NCBI GenBank assembly: GCA_001544595.2
Contig: FCOH02000001.1
Coordinates: 310,001-374,000 of the forward strand
DNA from: Caballeronia peredens
GTDB taxonomy: Bacteria > Pseudomonadota > Gammaproteobacteria > Burkholderiales > Burkholderiaceae
Length of the DNA stretch: 64,000 nt
Direction: 5' to 3'
Shown: piece by piece, positions 36,224-45,486 of the stretch
Numbering within the stretch: position 1 is the stretch's first letter
Layout: every line of letters starts with the position of its first letter
The notes under the pieces: generated by a model
Seen by the model: the letters and a program-made list of their open reading frames with translations, nothing else
Database searches by the model: none
What the model was told of the DNA's origin: nothing
Position numbers and translations under genes: made by a program

Positions 36224-37228
36224 TCAGAGAAAGCGCGCGGCGAGCGGCTCGATGACCTTGTCGTACGACGTCTGCATCGAGTCGAGGCAGTCCTCGCACG
36301 AATCGGAACGTGAGCGCATGCGGGCGCGCGCGAGCCGGAACTGCATGACCATCGCTTCGCTCGCGATTGCCTGTGCGCTCGTCTGAATCTCGCTCGCGAC
36401 TTCCACGCCGTGCCGATTCAGCCATCCGAGATACTTCGACAGCAACTCGAAGTTCGAACCCAACTGGCGCATCACGTTGAACGTGTAGAGGTGATAGTAC
36501 GCAGGGTCGCGTTCGAGCAGCGCGCGCAAGTGCTCGGGAAAGGCCGCGCGCCATTGTGCGACCGGATTCGTCGCCGGACGATCCACGAGCCGCAACGCGA
36601 GCAGTTCGACCGAACGCTGCACGAGGGCAGCGTCTTCGAGCGGCGCACGGGCACGCTTCACGAATTCGACGTACGGAAACAACGCCTGCACATCGCTCGC
36701 GAGACCGGGCGTGAGCCGGAAGATTCCGTCGTAATCTTCGCCCGACAGCGAGAAGTACCCCGCGTTATGAAAGTACGTGATGCGCTTCGCCTGCGGGTCG
36801 ATGACATCGATGGCGATAGTCGTCTTCGTGTGCGTCTGCCGGTATGCGGTCGCGCGCGTGTCGGGCAGCCAGAACGAATCCACTTCGACGACCACCATCT
36901 GTCCGCGGCCTGTCTGCTCGCGCACGTGCGCTTCGAGCGTGTCGTAGATCGCGAGCTCCTGCGCCTGCAGGCCGTAGAGTCTCGCGATATCGTCGAGGGA
37001 GAACTTGGGGAACGTGAACTGATCGCCCTCGAACGCCTGCGTGACCGTAAAGTTCAGCGCCGCATGCGGATCGCAGCCGTAGTGATGCAGCAACTCGATC
37101 CACAGATCGACGTAGCAGTTCGTCTCCAGCCACACGCGCTCTTCGCGATGCAGCGCGTGTCGACGGGATTCGTCTTCCGCGGGCGTCGGCGTGTCCGCCA
37201 CGGCACCGGACGGCGATCGCGCATTCAT
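36224..37228 (-). CDS. DUF1839 family protein
   Basis: 334 residues, cytosolic, without signal or membrane segments. I recognise it as DUF1839 mainly by context and the motifs ETNCYVDLWIELLHHYG, FTFPKFSLDDIARLYGLQ and VVEVDSFWLPDT. The ETNCY segment has a conserved-looking Cys. It overlaps the ligase stop by 4 bp (ATGA), so the products are made together. Transfer of the aminoacyl group from the carrier protein, or use of it, is a possible role; no activity is known to me. Confidence 0.75.
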   Translation of the reverse strand: MNARSPSGAVADTPTPAEDESRRHALHREERVWLETNCYVDLWIELLHHYGCDPHAALNFTVTQAFEGDQFTFPKFSLDDIARLYGLQAQELAIYDTLEAHVREQTGRGQMVVVEVDSFWLPDTRATAYRQTHTKTTIAIDVIDPQAKRITYFHNAGYFSLSGEDYDGIFRLTPGLASDVQALFPYVEFVKRARAPLEDAALVQRSVELLALRLVDRPATNPVAQWRAAFPEHLRALLERDPAYYHLYTFNVMRQLGSNFELLSKYLGWLNRHGVEVASEIQTSAQAIASEAMVMQFRLARARMRSRSDSCEDCLDSMQTSYDKVIEPLAARFL

Positions 37229-38292
37229 GCCTTGTTTCCCAGGTTAGCGAGGCCTTGCTCGATGAGTGCCGCCTTGTCGCCCCACAGCAACTGACGCACT
37301 TGCGCGGGCCAGGCTTCGACATCGAGACCGTGATGACGGAAGAGGGCGAGTGTCGTGCGCTCCATGCCGAAGCCTACGCACGCAGTGTGCGCGACCTGAT
37401 CGTCGGCCTGACGGATGTGCCAGAGCTCGCCGAAATGGTCCTGGTGATAATTGAACGACAGACACGCGGTCGGTCGGTCCGGCGTCGCGACCGGCACGAG
37501 CAGTTCGAACTTGAGCTGCTGTTCGCGCTGGCTGTCGGCGACGATCTTGCCGCCACGCCCGAAGAACGGATCGTTTGCGAGATCGATCTCGAACGGCAAT
37601 TCGAGCAGGCTGACGAGCAGCGAGCCGCGGTCGATCCACTTCTGGCGGAAAGCCATGACTTGCTCGGGGCTGCCCACGCGAATGTATTCGCGCATGCGGA
37701 ACATCTGCATGCGGCCTGGATCGATGGAAGGCTCGTGACGGAAGCAATACGAGAACGCGTCGAAGATCGAACCCTGTTCGGCGAGCTTGCCGCGTTTCGC
37801 GACGAGCGGATAGATCGGATAGCACGCGGCGGGCGTGAGCACGAGACGCGTCGGCTTCTGCTGATCCATCCATTCGTCGGAACGCTCTTCTTCCTCACCG
37901 ACATGCACGACCTTGTCGAGCGCTTCGAGCAGACGATGATGTCCGCGATCGTTGCCCTGAAACGAGTGAATCGTGCCGGCGAGATTCGGAAAGCTCTTCA
38001 GATACTCGCTGTCCTCGAAGTCGCGGCGGCGCATCGCGGGCGGAAAGCGCAGCACTTCCGCATGCTGATCCGCGCCGAGCATCGTGATGGCCTGATTCAG
38101 GCGCTCGACGATATCTTCGAACACCTCGCTGCGGCCATACAGACCCTCTTCGCCCGTGTCGAGCAGAATGCCGGCCGCAATCAGCCGGTCGCGCAAGGTG
38201 AGATCAGACTTGTCGTACGGTGCCCGAGTCTCTTGTGTTTGTGCTTGTGCATCGGCCGAGATCATTGCGGCCTGTTCTGTCGGCATGTTCAT
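37225..38292 (-). CDS. Amino acid:[carrier protein] ligase (seryl-tRNA synthetase-like)
   Basis: 355 residues, a class II aminoacyl-tRNA synthetase core without a tRNA-binding arm. Motif 2 is CFRHEPSIDPGRMQMFRMRE (183-202); motif 3 is GFGMERTTLALF (307-318). Cys157, Glu187 and Cys305 fall where the zinc ligands of the Bradyrhizobium Gly:carrier-protein ligase lie. The family activates Gly or Ala with ATP and loads it on phosphopantetheine of the partner carrier protein encoded two genes upstream. Gap of 4 bp to the dehydrogenase gene. Confidence 0.88.
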   Translation of the reverse strand: MNMPTEQAAMISADAQAQTQETRAPYDKSDLTLRDRLIAAGILLDTGEEGLYGRSEVFEDIVERLNQAITMLGADQHAEVLRFPPAMRRRDFEDSEYLKSFPNLAGTIHSFQGNDRGHHRLLEALDKVVHVGEEEERSDEWMDQQKPTRLVLTPAACYPIYPLVAKRGKLAEQGSIFDAFSYCFRHEPSIDPGRMQMFRMREYIRVGSPEQVMAFRQKWIDRGSLLVSLLELPFEIDLANDPFFGRGGKIVADSQREQQLKFELLVPVATPDRPTACLSFNYHQDHFGELWHIRQADDQVAHTACVGFGMERTTLALFRHHGLDVEAWPAQVRQLLWGDKAALIEQGLANLGNKA

Positions 38293-38296
38293 TTTG

Positions 38297-39553
38297 TCAA
38301 AGGGTTCCCGTTGCGGCGCGCTGCGCGAGCAGCAGGTGCGCCGTGTTCAATTCGATGCGGTCGTTGCTGATCATGAGCGGCGCCGAGTGCAGGTCACGCA
38401 GATGACGGCCCACGCTGAACGGCGTGTCGTTCTTGTAGCCCGCCATGCCGCAGATCATCAGCGTCTCCTGCACGACATGCACCGCCGATTGCGAGATCGC
38501 GAGCTTGAGCATGTTCAGGTCCGCATTGACGCCGATCGACGCCGCGAGCGGCACATCGTCGTCATTGGGCTGGCTCGCCTTCTTGGCGGCGCGCTCGGCG
38601 CTGGCCGCTTCGACATTGGCGAGCGATTCGCGCAGCCGCGCCTGCATCGTCTTGATGAGCGTGAGCACTTGCACGAGACGTGCCGCCGAGGGCGGCAACA
38701 CGGGCGGATTGCCGCGTGCCTGTTTGCGAAAGAACTGATGTGCGCGATTCGCTGCATCGCTCGCAATGCCGCACCACACCGATGACCACAACGTATGCGA
38801 TACGGGCAGCATGCTTTCGTCGGCGATCCTTGAGAACGGCGTGGGCAGGATCTGTTCGGCCACGCCGCTCGCGACGAGCCGGTGTCCTTCGCTGCACGTG
38901 CCGCGCATGCCGAGCGTGTCCCACGTGCCGCGCGGTTCGAGCGTGAGCGTGTCGCGCGGCGCGACGATCAGCACCTGATCCGAAGGCGGCGCATCCGGAT
39001 GACGGCGTGCCGTCACGAGAATGCAATCGGCATACGTGCCGTATGAAATCGTGGGTGCGAGCTTTTCGATGTGGAACGCGTTGTCGACGAGATCGACCGC
39101 GCATGCGCTCGTTCGCATGTTGCCGCCGATGTTCTCTTCCGACGTCGCCGATGCGAGCAGCAACTGCTCGTTCACCATGCGTGCGAGGAAGTCGCGCTGC
39201 CATTGCACGTGCGCGCCATGATCCACGATGCATACGACCTGGCTCTGATGCATCGCGTAGATCATCGCCGACGATGCGCAGCCTTGCGCCATGACTTCGC
39301 ACAAACGGGCGACGCCGGTCAGCGGAAGTCCGTCGCCGCCATGAGCGGTCGGAATCATCGCCGATAAGAGTCGTTCAGCGCGCATCGCGGCGACGGCTTC
39401 AGCGGGGAAACGCGCTTCGCGGTCGACTGCGTCGGCGTGTTCGGCTGCGATCGCGCCGACCCGTCTGGCCGCTTCGATCAGTTCGCTCTCGCTGCGTGCT
39501 TTCGCGCTTTGCGCGAGCTGCGCCGCTTCAAGTTCCTGCGCAGGGGCGTTCAT
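38297..39553 (-). CDS. Acyl-CoA dehydrogenase-family flavoprotein
   Basis: 418 residues of the acyl-CoA dehydrogenase fold: N-terminal helices (AAMRAERLLSAMIP, HGGDGLPLTGVARLCE), the middle beta domain (SATSEENIGGN flavin loop, TWDTLGMRGTCS) and C-terminal helical domain ending with an R-x-L-R-D-L segment. The context suggests oxidation of an aminoacyl-S-carrier protein, as known for prolyl-carrier proteins, rather than fatty acid oxidation. It overlaps the carrier-protein gene by 4 bp. Confidence 0.85.
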   Translation of the reverse strand: MNAPAQELEAAQLAQSAKARSESELIEAARRVGAIAAEHADAVDREARFPAEAVAAMRAERLLSAMIPTAHGGDGLPLTGVARLCEVMAQGCASSAMIYAMHQSQVVCIVDHGAHVQWQRDFLARMVNEQLLLASATSEENIGGNMRTSACAVDLVDNAFHIEKLAPTISYGTYADCILVTARRHPDAPPSDQVLIVAPRDTLTLEPRGTWDTLGMRGTCSEGHRLVASGVAEQILPTPFSRIADESMLPVSHTLWSSVWCGIASDAANRAHQFFRKQARGNPPVLPPSAARLVQVLTLIKTMQARLRESLANVEAASAERAAKKASQPNDDDVPLAASIGVNADLNMLKLAISQSAVHVVQETLMICGMAGYKNDTPFSVGRHLRDLHSAPLMISNDRIELNTAHLLLAQRAATGTL

Positions 39554-39801
39554 GCTGCCGCCTGCGACCGGCGCAGTTCGTCGACGGCAGCCGCGAGCGA
39601 ATCGACGCTCGAAAACAGCCGGCGCGTGAGCATGCGATCAGGGATCTCGATGCCGAACTCGTCTTCGATCGCAAGCATCACGTGAACCGTCGCGAGCGAG
39701 GAGAGGCCGGCGGCGTAGAGATCGTCGCTGTCGGAGAGGGTGTCGATGGACACGTCGAGCCGAGCAGACTCGGCGAGGATGCGGCGCAATTCAGTTTTCA
39801 T
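39550..39801 (-). CDS. Acyl/peptidyl carrier protein
   Basis: 83 codons of a four-helix carrier protein. The phosphopantetheine serine is expected to be Ser35 in YAAGLSSLATV; the usual Asp-Ser-Leu is Ser-Ser-Leu here. Helix 2 follows with VHVMLAIEDEFGIEIPDRML, as in typical carrier proteins. First gene of the leftward five-gene operon and the likely partner of the ligase. No phosphopantetheinyl transferase is nearby. Confidence 0.9.
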   Translation of the reverse strand: MKTELRRILAESARLDVSIDTLSDSDDLYAAGLSSLATVHVMLAIEDEFGIEIPDRMLTRRLFSSVDSLAAAVDELRRSQAAA

Positions 39802-40217
39802 TGTCTGTGTTTTCCCTTGTACCCGGCCAGCGGCGCAGTGAATTCCGGATGGCGACGTTGAGTTCTTATCGAATGTCGTCTTCGCTCCGGGGCGAAGTGG
39901 CGGCGGTGTTGTTCGCGTCTCATGAAGACGATTTCACGAGAGCCCTCGCATGCACCGTCGTCGTCGTTGTTGTTTGATCGTATTTAACGAATTACGAGGC
40001 CCATGCGTCCGTGCGATGGCGCACGGTGGGCTTCGATGAAGCAGGTGGCGCTTTGTGCGTTATCAAGCACGCCGCGCTCCGGGCAAATCCTTCAGACTGA
40101 CGCCTGACTTGGCGCCGCCGTCATGCAAGTAACTCCTGCGTATATCGCGACATCGACCCTGCAAGAAATATGCGAGACTGCAAGGTGTTTGAAAACTAAC
40201 GGCTTCGGGTGAGGTAA
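39802..40217. other. Divergent intergenic region
   Basis: 416 bp between the carrier-protein operon and the YdcF gene. An inverted pair CCGTGCG/CGCACGG (40009-40026, 4-nt loop) is present, without a following T-run. A TTAACGAATTACG stretch near 39985 is AT-rich. The operon promoter must lie on the left side. No gene is seen. Confidence 0.4.
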
Positions 40218-40934
40218 TTGGTACTGGTCTGCTTGCTGTTCATGTTCATTGCGCTGTTCGTCGTGTGGAAGCGGCGGCGCGTTGCGATTTTCTTCGTCGC
40301 CGGCGCGGTGTTCTGGCTGCTCGGAAGCTGGCTCGCGGGGCCGCTCGTGCGTCTGGCGAACCTCGGCTACGACGTGATGAACGACCCCCGCTTCGGCACG
40401 CGCATGGTGATCATCGTGCTGGGCGGTGGAACTCAATACGATCGTCATCGGCACTTAATTCCGATGGGCGATTCAGCCACGCGCATCGAACTCGCGGCGT
40501 CGCTCTATAAGCGCTGTGTCGAGACGGAAAAGGAATGCGTTGTCCTTGTGACTGGGGGAAATCCCCAGCGTCACGCGCAGAGCGAAGCGGATTTGTATGG
40601 AGGCTTGCTGCTCGACGCGGGCGTCGGACGTTCGGATCTGATTCTCGAAAACCAAAGTCTCGACACATACGAAAACGCGCGCAATACGGAAAAGATCCTA
40701 CGGTCGCGGCAATACGACACTTCGGTGCTGATTACGTCTTCGTTGCACATGCGCCGCGCTCTGCTTGCCTTCGATGCGTTCGACCTGCATCCGCAGCCGG
40801 CAGTTGCATTCATACGCAATCCAAAGTCCTGGTGGGTGCCGCATCCCGAAGGCTGGATCGACTCGAACAGCGCGTTGCGCGAGTTGGTCGGGATCGTGCG
40901 GTTTTATTTGTGGCGGTGGGTGGGTTTGTATTAG
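40218..40934 (+). CDS. YdcF/DUF218 family membrane protein
   Basis: Up to 238 residues with two N-terminal membrane segments and a DUF218 domain: VIIVLGGGTQYDR, VLVTGGNPQ, SEADLYGG, ENQSLDTYENARNT, ITSSLHMRRA. Members (SanA/ElyC/YdcF) are linked with envelope integrity and cell wall or lipid-carrier metabolism. The start is uncertain: TTG at 40218 lies just 3 nt after GAGG, and an ATG at 40242 is the alternative. Single-gene unit. Confidence 0.85.
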   Translation: MVLVCLLFMFIALFVVWKRRRVAIFFVAGAVFWLLGSWLAGPLVRLANLGYDVMNDPRFGTRMVIIVLGGGTQYDRHRHLIPMGDSATRIELAASLYKRCVETEKECVVLVTGGNPQRHAQSEADLYGGLLLDAGVGRSDLILENQSLDTYENARNTEKILRSRQYDTSVLITSSLHMRRALLAFDAFDLHPQPAVAFIRNPKSWWVPHPEGWIDSNSALRELVGIVRFYLWRWVGLY

Positions 40935-40997
40935 GGATCGAACGGAGTGGGCGAGTGCGATTAAGCGGAGGAATGAATTCCTCCGCTGTCTGGATCG

Positions 40998-41288
40998 TTA
41001 AAGTTCTGCGTAAATTTGGACCATGCGCTTGTCTCCTCTTCGGTAGCCGGGTCTTTCGCCGACAAACGTGTTGCCTGTCAGGTTAAGTTGTTTGATTTTG
41101 GAAAACTCACATAAATCCCATTCGTGGTCTGGGTTCACATGCCCGCCTTCAGTTTGAAAGCAACTTAGAACATCTTTTCCGGCGGTTGATTTTCCCACTG
41201 TGTGTGGCTCCACGACTCGATGAAAACCGTCATAGTTAAACGAGAGAACTCTTCGGTTGTTGATCGCATCAATTAACATGTCGCGCAT
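40998..41288 (-). CDS. Small WYL-like domain protein
   Basis: 96 residues: LIDAINNRRVLSFNYDGFHRVVEPHTVG matches the start of WYL ligand-binding domains (I-N-x-R-x-L-x-F-x-Y, then x-V-E-P), and the C-terminus FSKIKQLNLTG matches the end. The W-Y-L triplet itself is replaced (VLSCFQ). No helix-turn-helix is present, so it is a stand-alone domain. The gene and its upstream 120 bp are AT-rich compared with neighbours, which suggests recent transfer. Role unknown; stand-alone WYL domains sense nucleotides or nucleic acids in some defence loci. Confidence 0.6.
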   Translation of the reverse strand: MRDMLIDAINNRRVLSFNYDGFHRVVEPHTVGKSTAGKDVLSCFQTEGGHVNPDHEWDLCEFSKIKQLNLTGNTFVGERPGYRRGDKRMVQIYAEL

Positions 41289-41409
41289 ATAAATTGCCTC
41301 TTAACAGTCGATTCGCTTGATTTCAACTAATTAGGCAAGTAGTACTAAATAACCTGCCTTGACTGTTTTAACCTGCCGCGACGATTTAAATCAAACCGAT
41401 TATTCCGAA

Positions 41410-44085
41410 CTAACGCGAGTTTGTGAGGACTTCACGCAGGTAAGGCGCTGTTCGACTGTTCGTGAATGTCGCGACGCTGCCCGGCACACCCGCCGCGACG
41501 ATCCTGCCGCCGTCGTCGCCCGCGCCCGGCCCGATATCGATGACCCAGTCCGAATGCGCCGCCACGCGCATGTCGTGCTCGACGACGATCACCGTGTTTC
41601 CCGCGTCGACGAGTCCCTGCAACTGCGACATCAGGCGATCCACGTCGGCGGGGTGAAGGCCCGTCGTCGGTTCGTCGAGGATATAGAGCGTGTCGCCGCG
41701 ATGTGCGCGTTGCAGTTCCGTCGCGAGCTTGATGCGCTGCGCTTCACCGCCTGAGAGTTCCGTCGCGGGCTGGCCAAGGCGCAGATAGCCGAGGCCGATG
41801 TCGCGCAGCACGGCCAGCGCGCGCATCACATGCGGTTCGTCGATGAAGAACTCGCATGCGGCATCGACGCTCATGTCGAGCACTTGCGCGATGTTCTTGC
41901 CGCGCCATTCGATCTCGAGCGTCTGCGGGTTATAGCGCGAACCGTGGCACGTCGAACACGACGTATAGACGCTCGGCAGGAATAGCAATTCGACGCTCAC
42001 GAAGCCCTCGCCCTCGCAGGTCGGGCAGCGTCCTTGCGCGACGTTGAACGAAAAGCGCCCCGCGCCATAGCGACGCTTGCGCGCCGCGGGCGTATCAGCG
42101 AAGAGCTTGCGCACGTGGTCGAAGAGACCGGTGTAGGTCGCGAGGTTCGAGCGCGGCGTGCGGCCGATCGGTTTTTGATCGACGCGCACGAGACGGCGGA
42201 TCGTCTCCATGCCTTCGACGATGCGTCCGTCCGCGGGCGCTACGACGGCTGCGAGAAGCGGGTCCTGTTCGCCTTCGTCCGGATCGTCCAGTGTTCGGCC
42301 GAGCCGTTCCGCGATCAACTCGGGCAGCGCCTGGCTCACGAGACTCGATTTTCCCGATCCCGATATGCCCGTGACCGTCGTGAACACGCCGAGCGGAAAC
42401 GCGGCATCGATGCCGTGCAAATTGTTGCGCGTGATTCCCGCCAGCCGCAGCCATCCGCGCGGTTCACGCGCCACGCGCTCGACCTTGGTGTTCGTTGCGA
42501 ACAAATGCTTGCGCGTCTCCGAGTTGTCGACCGATGCCAGTCCCGCGGGCGGTCCGCTGTACAGCACATGACCGCCTCCTTCGCCCGCAGCCGGACCGAC
42601 ATCGACGATCCAGTCGGCACGACGCATCGTGTTCAGATCGTGCTCGATGACGAACAACGAATTGCCCGCCGCCTTGAGGCGCTGCAGGGCGGCGAAGAGC
42701 GCTTCGCTGTCGGCGGGATGCAGACCGGCGGAAGGTTCGTCGAGCACGTACACGACGCCGAAAAGCTGCGACGCGAGTTGCGTGGCGAGCCGCAGCCGCT
42801 GTAATTCGCCGGAGGAGAGCGTGGGCGTCGCGCGATCGAGCGACAGATAGCCAAGGCCCAGGTCGGTCAGCGTGCGGAGGCGTTCGAGCAATTCGGCCGC
42901 GATGCGCTCGGCGGCCGCGCGCTTCTCATCGGACAGATTCGGCGTGCGGCGTACGTCGGGCGCCGCCTTGTGCGCCGAGCCACCGGAGGCGACGCGCTTC
43001 GCCGTCGCCGCGCGCCGGGCGTCCTTCGTGAGCGCATGGCTGCGCGCTTCGCGGTGCGCAGGCCATTCGCCGCGCGCAATCGGCTCCAGCAGACTTGTGA
43101 GCCGGTTCAAGGGCAGCCGCGCAAATTCGGCGATGTCCATGCCCGCGAAAGTCACCGACAACGCTTCTTTCTTGAGGCGCTTGCCATGACACGCGGGACA
43201 ATCGCTGCCAATCATGAAGCGCGATACACGCTTCTTCATGAGGGCGCTTTGCGTATGCGCGAAGGTGTGCAGGATGTAGCGGCGCGCGCCAGTGAAGGTG
43301 CCCTGATAGCTCGGCTCCGCGCCTCGCTTGAGCGCCGCTTGCGTCTCCTTCGGCGTGAGTCCCGCATAGACAGGCACGGTGGGCTGTTCCTCGGTGAAGA
43401 GAATCCACTCGCGGTCTTTCTTGGGCAGATCGCGCCAGGGCGTGTCGACGTCGTAGCCGAGCGTCACGAGAATGTCGCGCAGATTCTGTCCATGCCATGC
43501 AGGCGGCCACGCAGCGATGGCGCGCTCGCGGATCGTTAGCGAGTCGTCCGGCACCATGCTCTTTTCGCTGACTTCGTAGACGCGGCCGAGTCCGTGACAG
43601 ACAGGACAAGCGCCCTGAACCGTATTGGGGGAAAAATCTTCCGCATAGAGCATCGGCTGTTTCGGCGGATAGCTGCCCGTGCGCGAGTACAGCATGCGCA
43701 CGAGGCTCGACAGCGTAGTGACGCTGCCGACCGATGATCGCGCGTTCGGGGCGCCGCGCTGCTGCTGCAGGGCGACGGCGGGCGGCAGACCTTCGATCGA
43801 ATCGACCTGCGGCACGCCGACCTGTTCGATGAGCCGCCGCGCATAAGGCGCGACCGACTCGAAGTAGCGGCGTTGCGCCTCGGCGTACAGCGTGCCGAAC
43901 GCAAGCGAGGATTTGCCCGAGCCGGAGACGCCGGTAAAGACGACGAGCGCGTCGCGCGGGACGTCGACGTCGACATTTTTCAGGTTGTGCTCGCGCGCGC
44001 CCCGGACGCGCACGAAACCTGCTCTCGATGCAGACGCGGCCTCGCCTTTCGGTGTCGTTAGAGGCTTGGTTTTGCGGACGTCCAT
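41410..44085 (-). CDS. uvrA: UvrA-family ATPase (UvrA2-like)
   Basis: 891 residues. Two ABC modules with Walker [14 protein letters not shown] (about 54-66) and GISGSGKSS (about 580-588), signature sequences [12 protein letters not shown] and [12 protein letters not shown], and zinc-binding [15 protein letters not shown] and CSTCHGSR. It is shorter than canonical UvrA (about 950) and seems reduced in the UvrB-binding region, as in UvrA2 proteins tied to tolerance of DNA-binding drugs. A normal uvrA near ssb would be expected elsewhere. Stands alone. Confidence 0.88.
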   Translation of the reverse strand: MDVRKTKPLTTPKGEAASASRAGFVRVRGAREHNLKNVDVDVPRDALVVFTGVSGSGKSSLAFGTLYAEAQRRYFESVAPYARRLIEQVGVPQVDSIEGLPPAVALQQQRGAPNARSSVGSVTTLSSLVRMLYSRTGSYPPKQPMLYAEDFSPNTVQGACPVCHGLGRVYEVSEKSMVPDDSLTIRERAIAAWPPAWHGQNLRDILVTLGYDVDTPWRDLPKKDREWILFTEEQPTVPVYAGLTPKETQAALKRGAEPSYQGTFTGARRYILHTFAHTQSALMKKRVSRFMIGSDCPACHGKRLKKEALSVTFAGMDIAEFARLPLNRLTSLLEPIARGEWPAHREARSHALTKDARRAATAKRVASGGSAHKAAPDVRRTPNLSDEKRAAAERIAAELLERLRTLTDLGLGYLSLDRATPTLSSGELQRLRLATQLASQLFGVVYVLDEPSAGLHPADSEALFAALQRLKAAGNSLFVIEHDLNTMRRADWIVDVGPAAGEGGGHVLYSGPPAGLASVDNSETRKHLFATNTKVERVAREPRGWLRLAGITRNNLHGIDAAFPLGVFTTVTGISGSGKSSLVSQALPELIAERLGRTLDDPDEGEQDPLLAAVVAPADGRIVEGMETIRRLVRVDQKPIGRTPRSNLATYTGLFDHVRKLFADTPAARKRRYGAGRFSFNVAQGRCPTCEGEGFVSVELLFLPSVYTSCSTCHGSRYNPQTLEIEWRGKNIAQVLDMSVDAACEFFIDEPHVMRALAVLRDIGLGYLRLGQPATELSGGEAQRIKLATELQRAHRGDTLYILDEPTTGLHPADVDRLMSQLQGLVDAGNTVIVVEHDMRVAAHSDWVIDIGPGAGDDGGRIVAAGVPGSVATFTNSRTAPYLREVLTNSR

Positions 44086-44234
44086 GTGAGAGCCGATGTG
44101 AGGTCAGTACGGCGAATGAAGCGAATTAAGTAAGCACTGCCAGCATGCGCCATGCCGTGTCCCAAATTGCATTTTGCGTTATGTATCTTGAATGCATGCG
44201 CGCGGATGTCGCGGCTTATCCAACGAGGTGACAA

Positions 44235-44474
44235 ATGAAGACAGCGAAATTGAGTGCGTTTCTCGCGCTGACGGCAGCCGTGACGATAGGCGTCTCGGGC
44301 GCGGCATGGGCGCAATCGGGCGGCAACGGCAATGGCGGCTCGGGTGGAGGCAATGCGCACGGCGCGGCGACGGCCGGGCCGACCGCAGGCGGCGACAACA
44401 CGTCCGCGCCCGGCAGCACGCGTCACTTCAAGCACAAGAAAAAGACGAAACCCGCGCCGGCAACGACTCAGTAG
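44235..44474 (+). CDS. Small secreted Gly/Asn-rich protein
   Basis: 79 residues. Signal peptide to AWAQ (residues 1-27), then a Gly/Asn/Ser stretch, an Ala/Thr/Pro part and a basic tail (HFKHKKKTK). GAGGTGA lies 4 nt upstream of the ATG. It resembles the many short low-complexity periplasmic proteins of Burkholderia. Function unknown. Confidence 0.7.
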   Translation: MKTAKLSAFLALTAAVTIGVSGAAWAQSGGNGNGGSGGGNAHGAATAGPTAGGDNTSAPGSTRHFKHKKKTKPAPATTQ

Positions 44475-44510
44475 CCGGGAGCATGACGGCCCGATTTTCG
44501 CGTGACGAAG

Positions 44511-44933
44511 TCAGGCCGGCGCGCTCTCGATGTCGAAGTCGTCGGTGCCGAGGCGGGAGAAGATATCGCAGACGGTGCGCATTTCCGCTTCGTCGCGGAT
44601 GCTCACGATCACGCGCGTGATGCCGCAAAGGGCGTCGGCATCGCCGCCGTCGGCGCCGAATGCGGGCAAGATGTCGTCGCCGGAAACATCGAGCCCGAAC
44701 GGATATTCGTGCGTGTCGACGACGCCAAGATGCTCGCCGTGTCCCGCGTATTCCGCCGCGGTCCATTGCGTCTGCAATGCCGCGCTTTCCACTTGCGAAG
44801 AACGGAAGTCGGCGAAGCCGCTCAGGCTCGCCACGCGGACCCGGTCGCCCGCGATGCCTTCCGCGCGCAGGTCTTCGAGTGCTTCATCCAGCTTGCGGGA
44901 GCCGAAAAACGCTCCTGTTACCTCACGCATCAT
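44511..44933 (-). CDS. Hypothetical protein, stress-protein-like
   Basis: 140 residues, soluble, acidic. It starts MREVTGAFFGSRKLDEALEDLRAEGI, a pattern seen in GSP17M-like stress proteins that begin with a shift-register helix, and ends DIFSRLGTDDFDIESA, like the repeat unit of ferredoxin-like folds. The middle segment is Gly/Asp-rich. Codon use is normal, supporting a real gene. I do not recognise the family with certainty. Confidence 0.6.
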   Translation of the reverse strand: MMREVTGAFFGSRKLDEALEDLRAEGIAGDRVRVASLSGFADFRSSQVESAALQTQWTAAEYAGHGEHLGVVDTHEYPFGLDVSGDDILPAFGADGGDADALCGITRVIVSIRDEAEMRTVCDIFSRLGTDDFDIESAPA

Positions 44934-44998
44934 TGCTCGTCTCCTTGCCTTCTACCCACGATGCCGCGTTTTGAGTATCGCCGTGAACGCGGCTGATG

Positions 44999-45100
44999 TG
45001 AACACGGGTGTTCACCGGTTGTCGTCTATGAAAGATAAATAGGCGCTAAAAGGCGCGCGATAAAACACATGGACGCGCACGGTGCGACGAACCGGTGAAC
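44999..45100. repeat. Nested inverted repeats
   Basis: TGAACACGGGTGTTCA (44999-45014) is a palindrome. It overlaps GTTCACCGGTT (45010-45020), whose exact complement AACCGGTGAAC lies at 45090-45100, giving 11-bp arms around 69 bp. Could be a regulator site, a folded RNA or remnant of a small mobile element. Confidence 0.45.
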
Positions 45101-45427
45101 CGCAACGCTGGCCCGCGAGTGCGCGAGAAGAAGGCGAATCCAACGGATGCGGACCTGGATTCGCGAGCCTGACGATGAGTGAACGCCCGAACTCAAGGCG
45201 CACGGACGCGGCCGGCGCGCGGACGAATGCCGCCCGACGGTTGCGTTGATCACTTCATGCGGTACTTGAACTTTACGCCGCAAGCAACCGTTTATCAACG
45301 GTTTGCTTTGTCCCTAATCACTTGATATCGAGTGTTTTTCCGTAGATAGCGGAATCGGACGTCTGCGTGACAGACAGATCGTCTGCGGTTTTATGGATGC
45401 AAAATACCGGCGATATCGATAGTCATC

Positions 45428-45453
45428 GTACAAGCTGTACCGCGCCCTATAAT
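45428..45453 (+). promoter_or_regulatory. Promoter with operator of the FadR-type regulator
   Basis: TATAAT at 45448-45453 is a perfect -10 box 34 bp before the start codon. Directly upstream is the palindrome GTACA-AGC-TGTAC (45428-45440), at the place between -35 and -10. GntR/FCD proteins bind such short palindromes, so autoregulation is likely. Confidence 0.55.
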
Positions 45454-45486
45454 GGGCGATCGAGCACAATCACGATCGGCCTTTCA

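Larger units (their letters stand above)
44934..45486. other. Long intergenic region with inverted repeats
   Basis: 553 bp without a convincing gene; two overlapping minus-strand frames are Arg/Ser-rich and look like shadows. It carries nested palindromes (44999-45100), a hairpin AAGCAACCGTT/AACGGTTTGCTT at 45282-45308 with a one-base bulge, and the promoter region of the downstream regulator. A small RNA is possible. Confidence 0.4.

Noticed and set aside
45026..45298. Minus-strand frame of 90 codons
   Set aside because: Arg/Ser-rich, no ribosome-binding site, and overlaps the inverted repeats.
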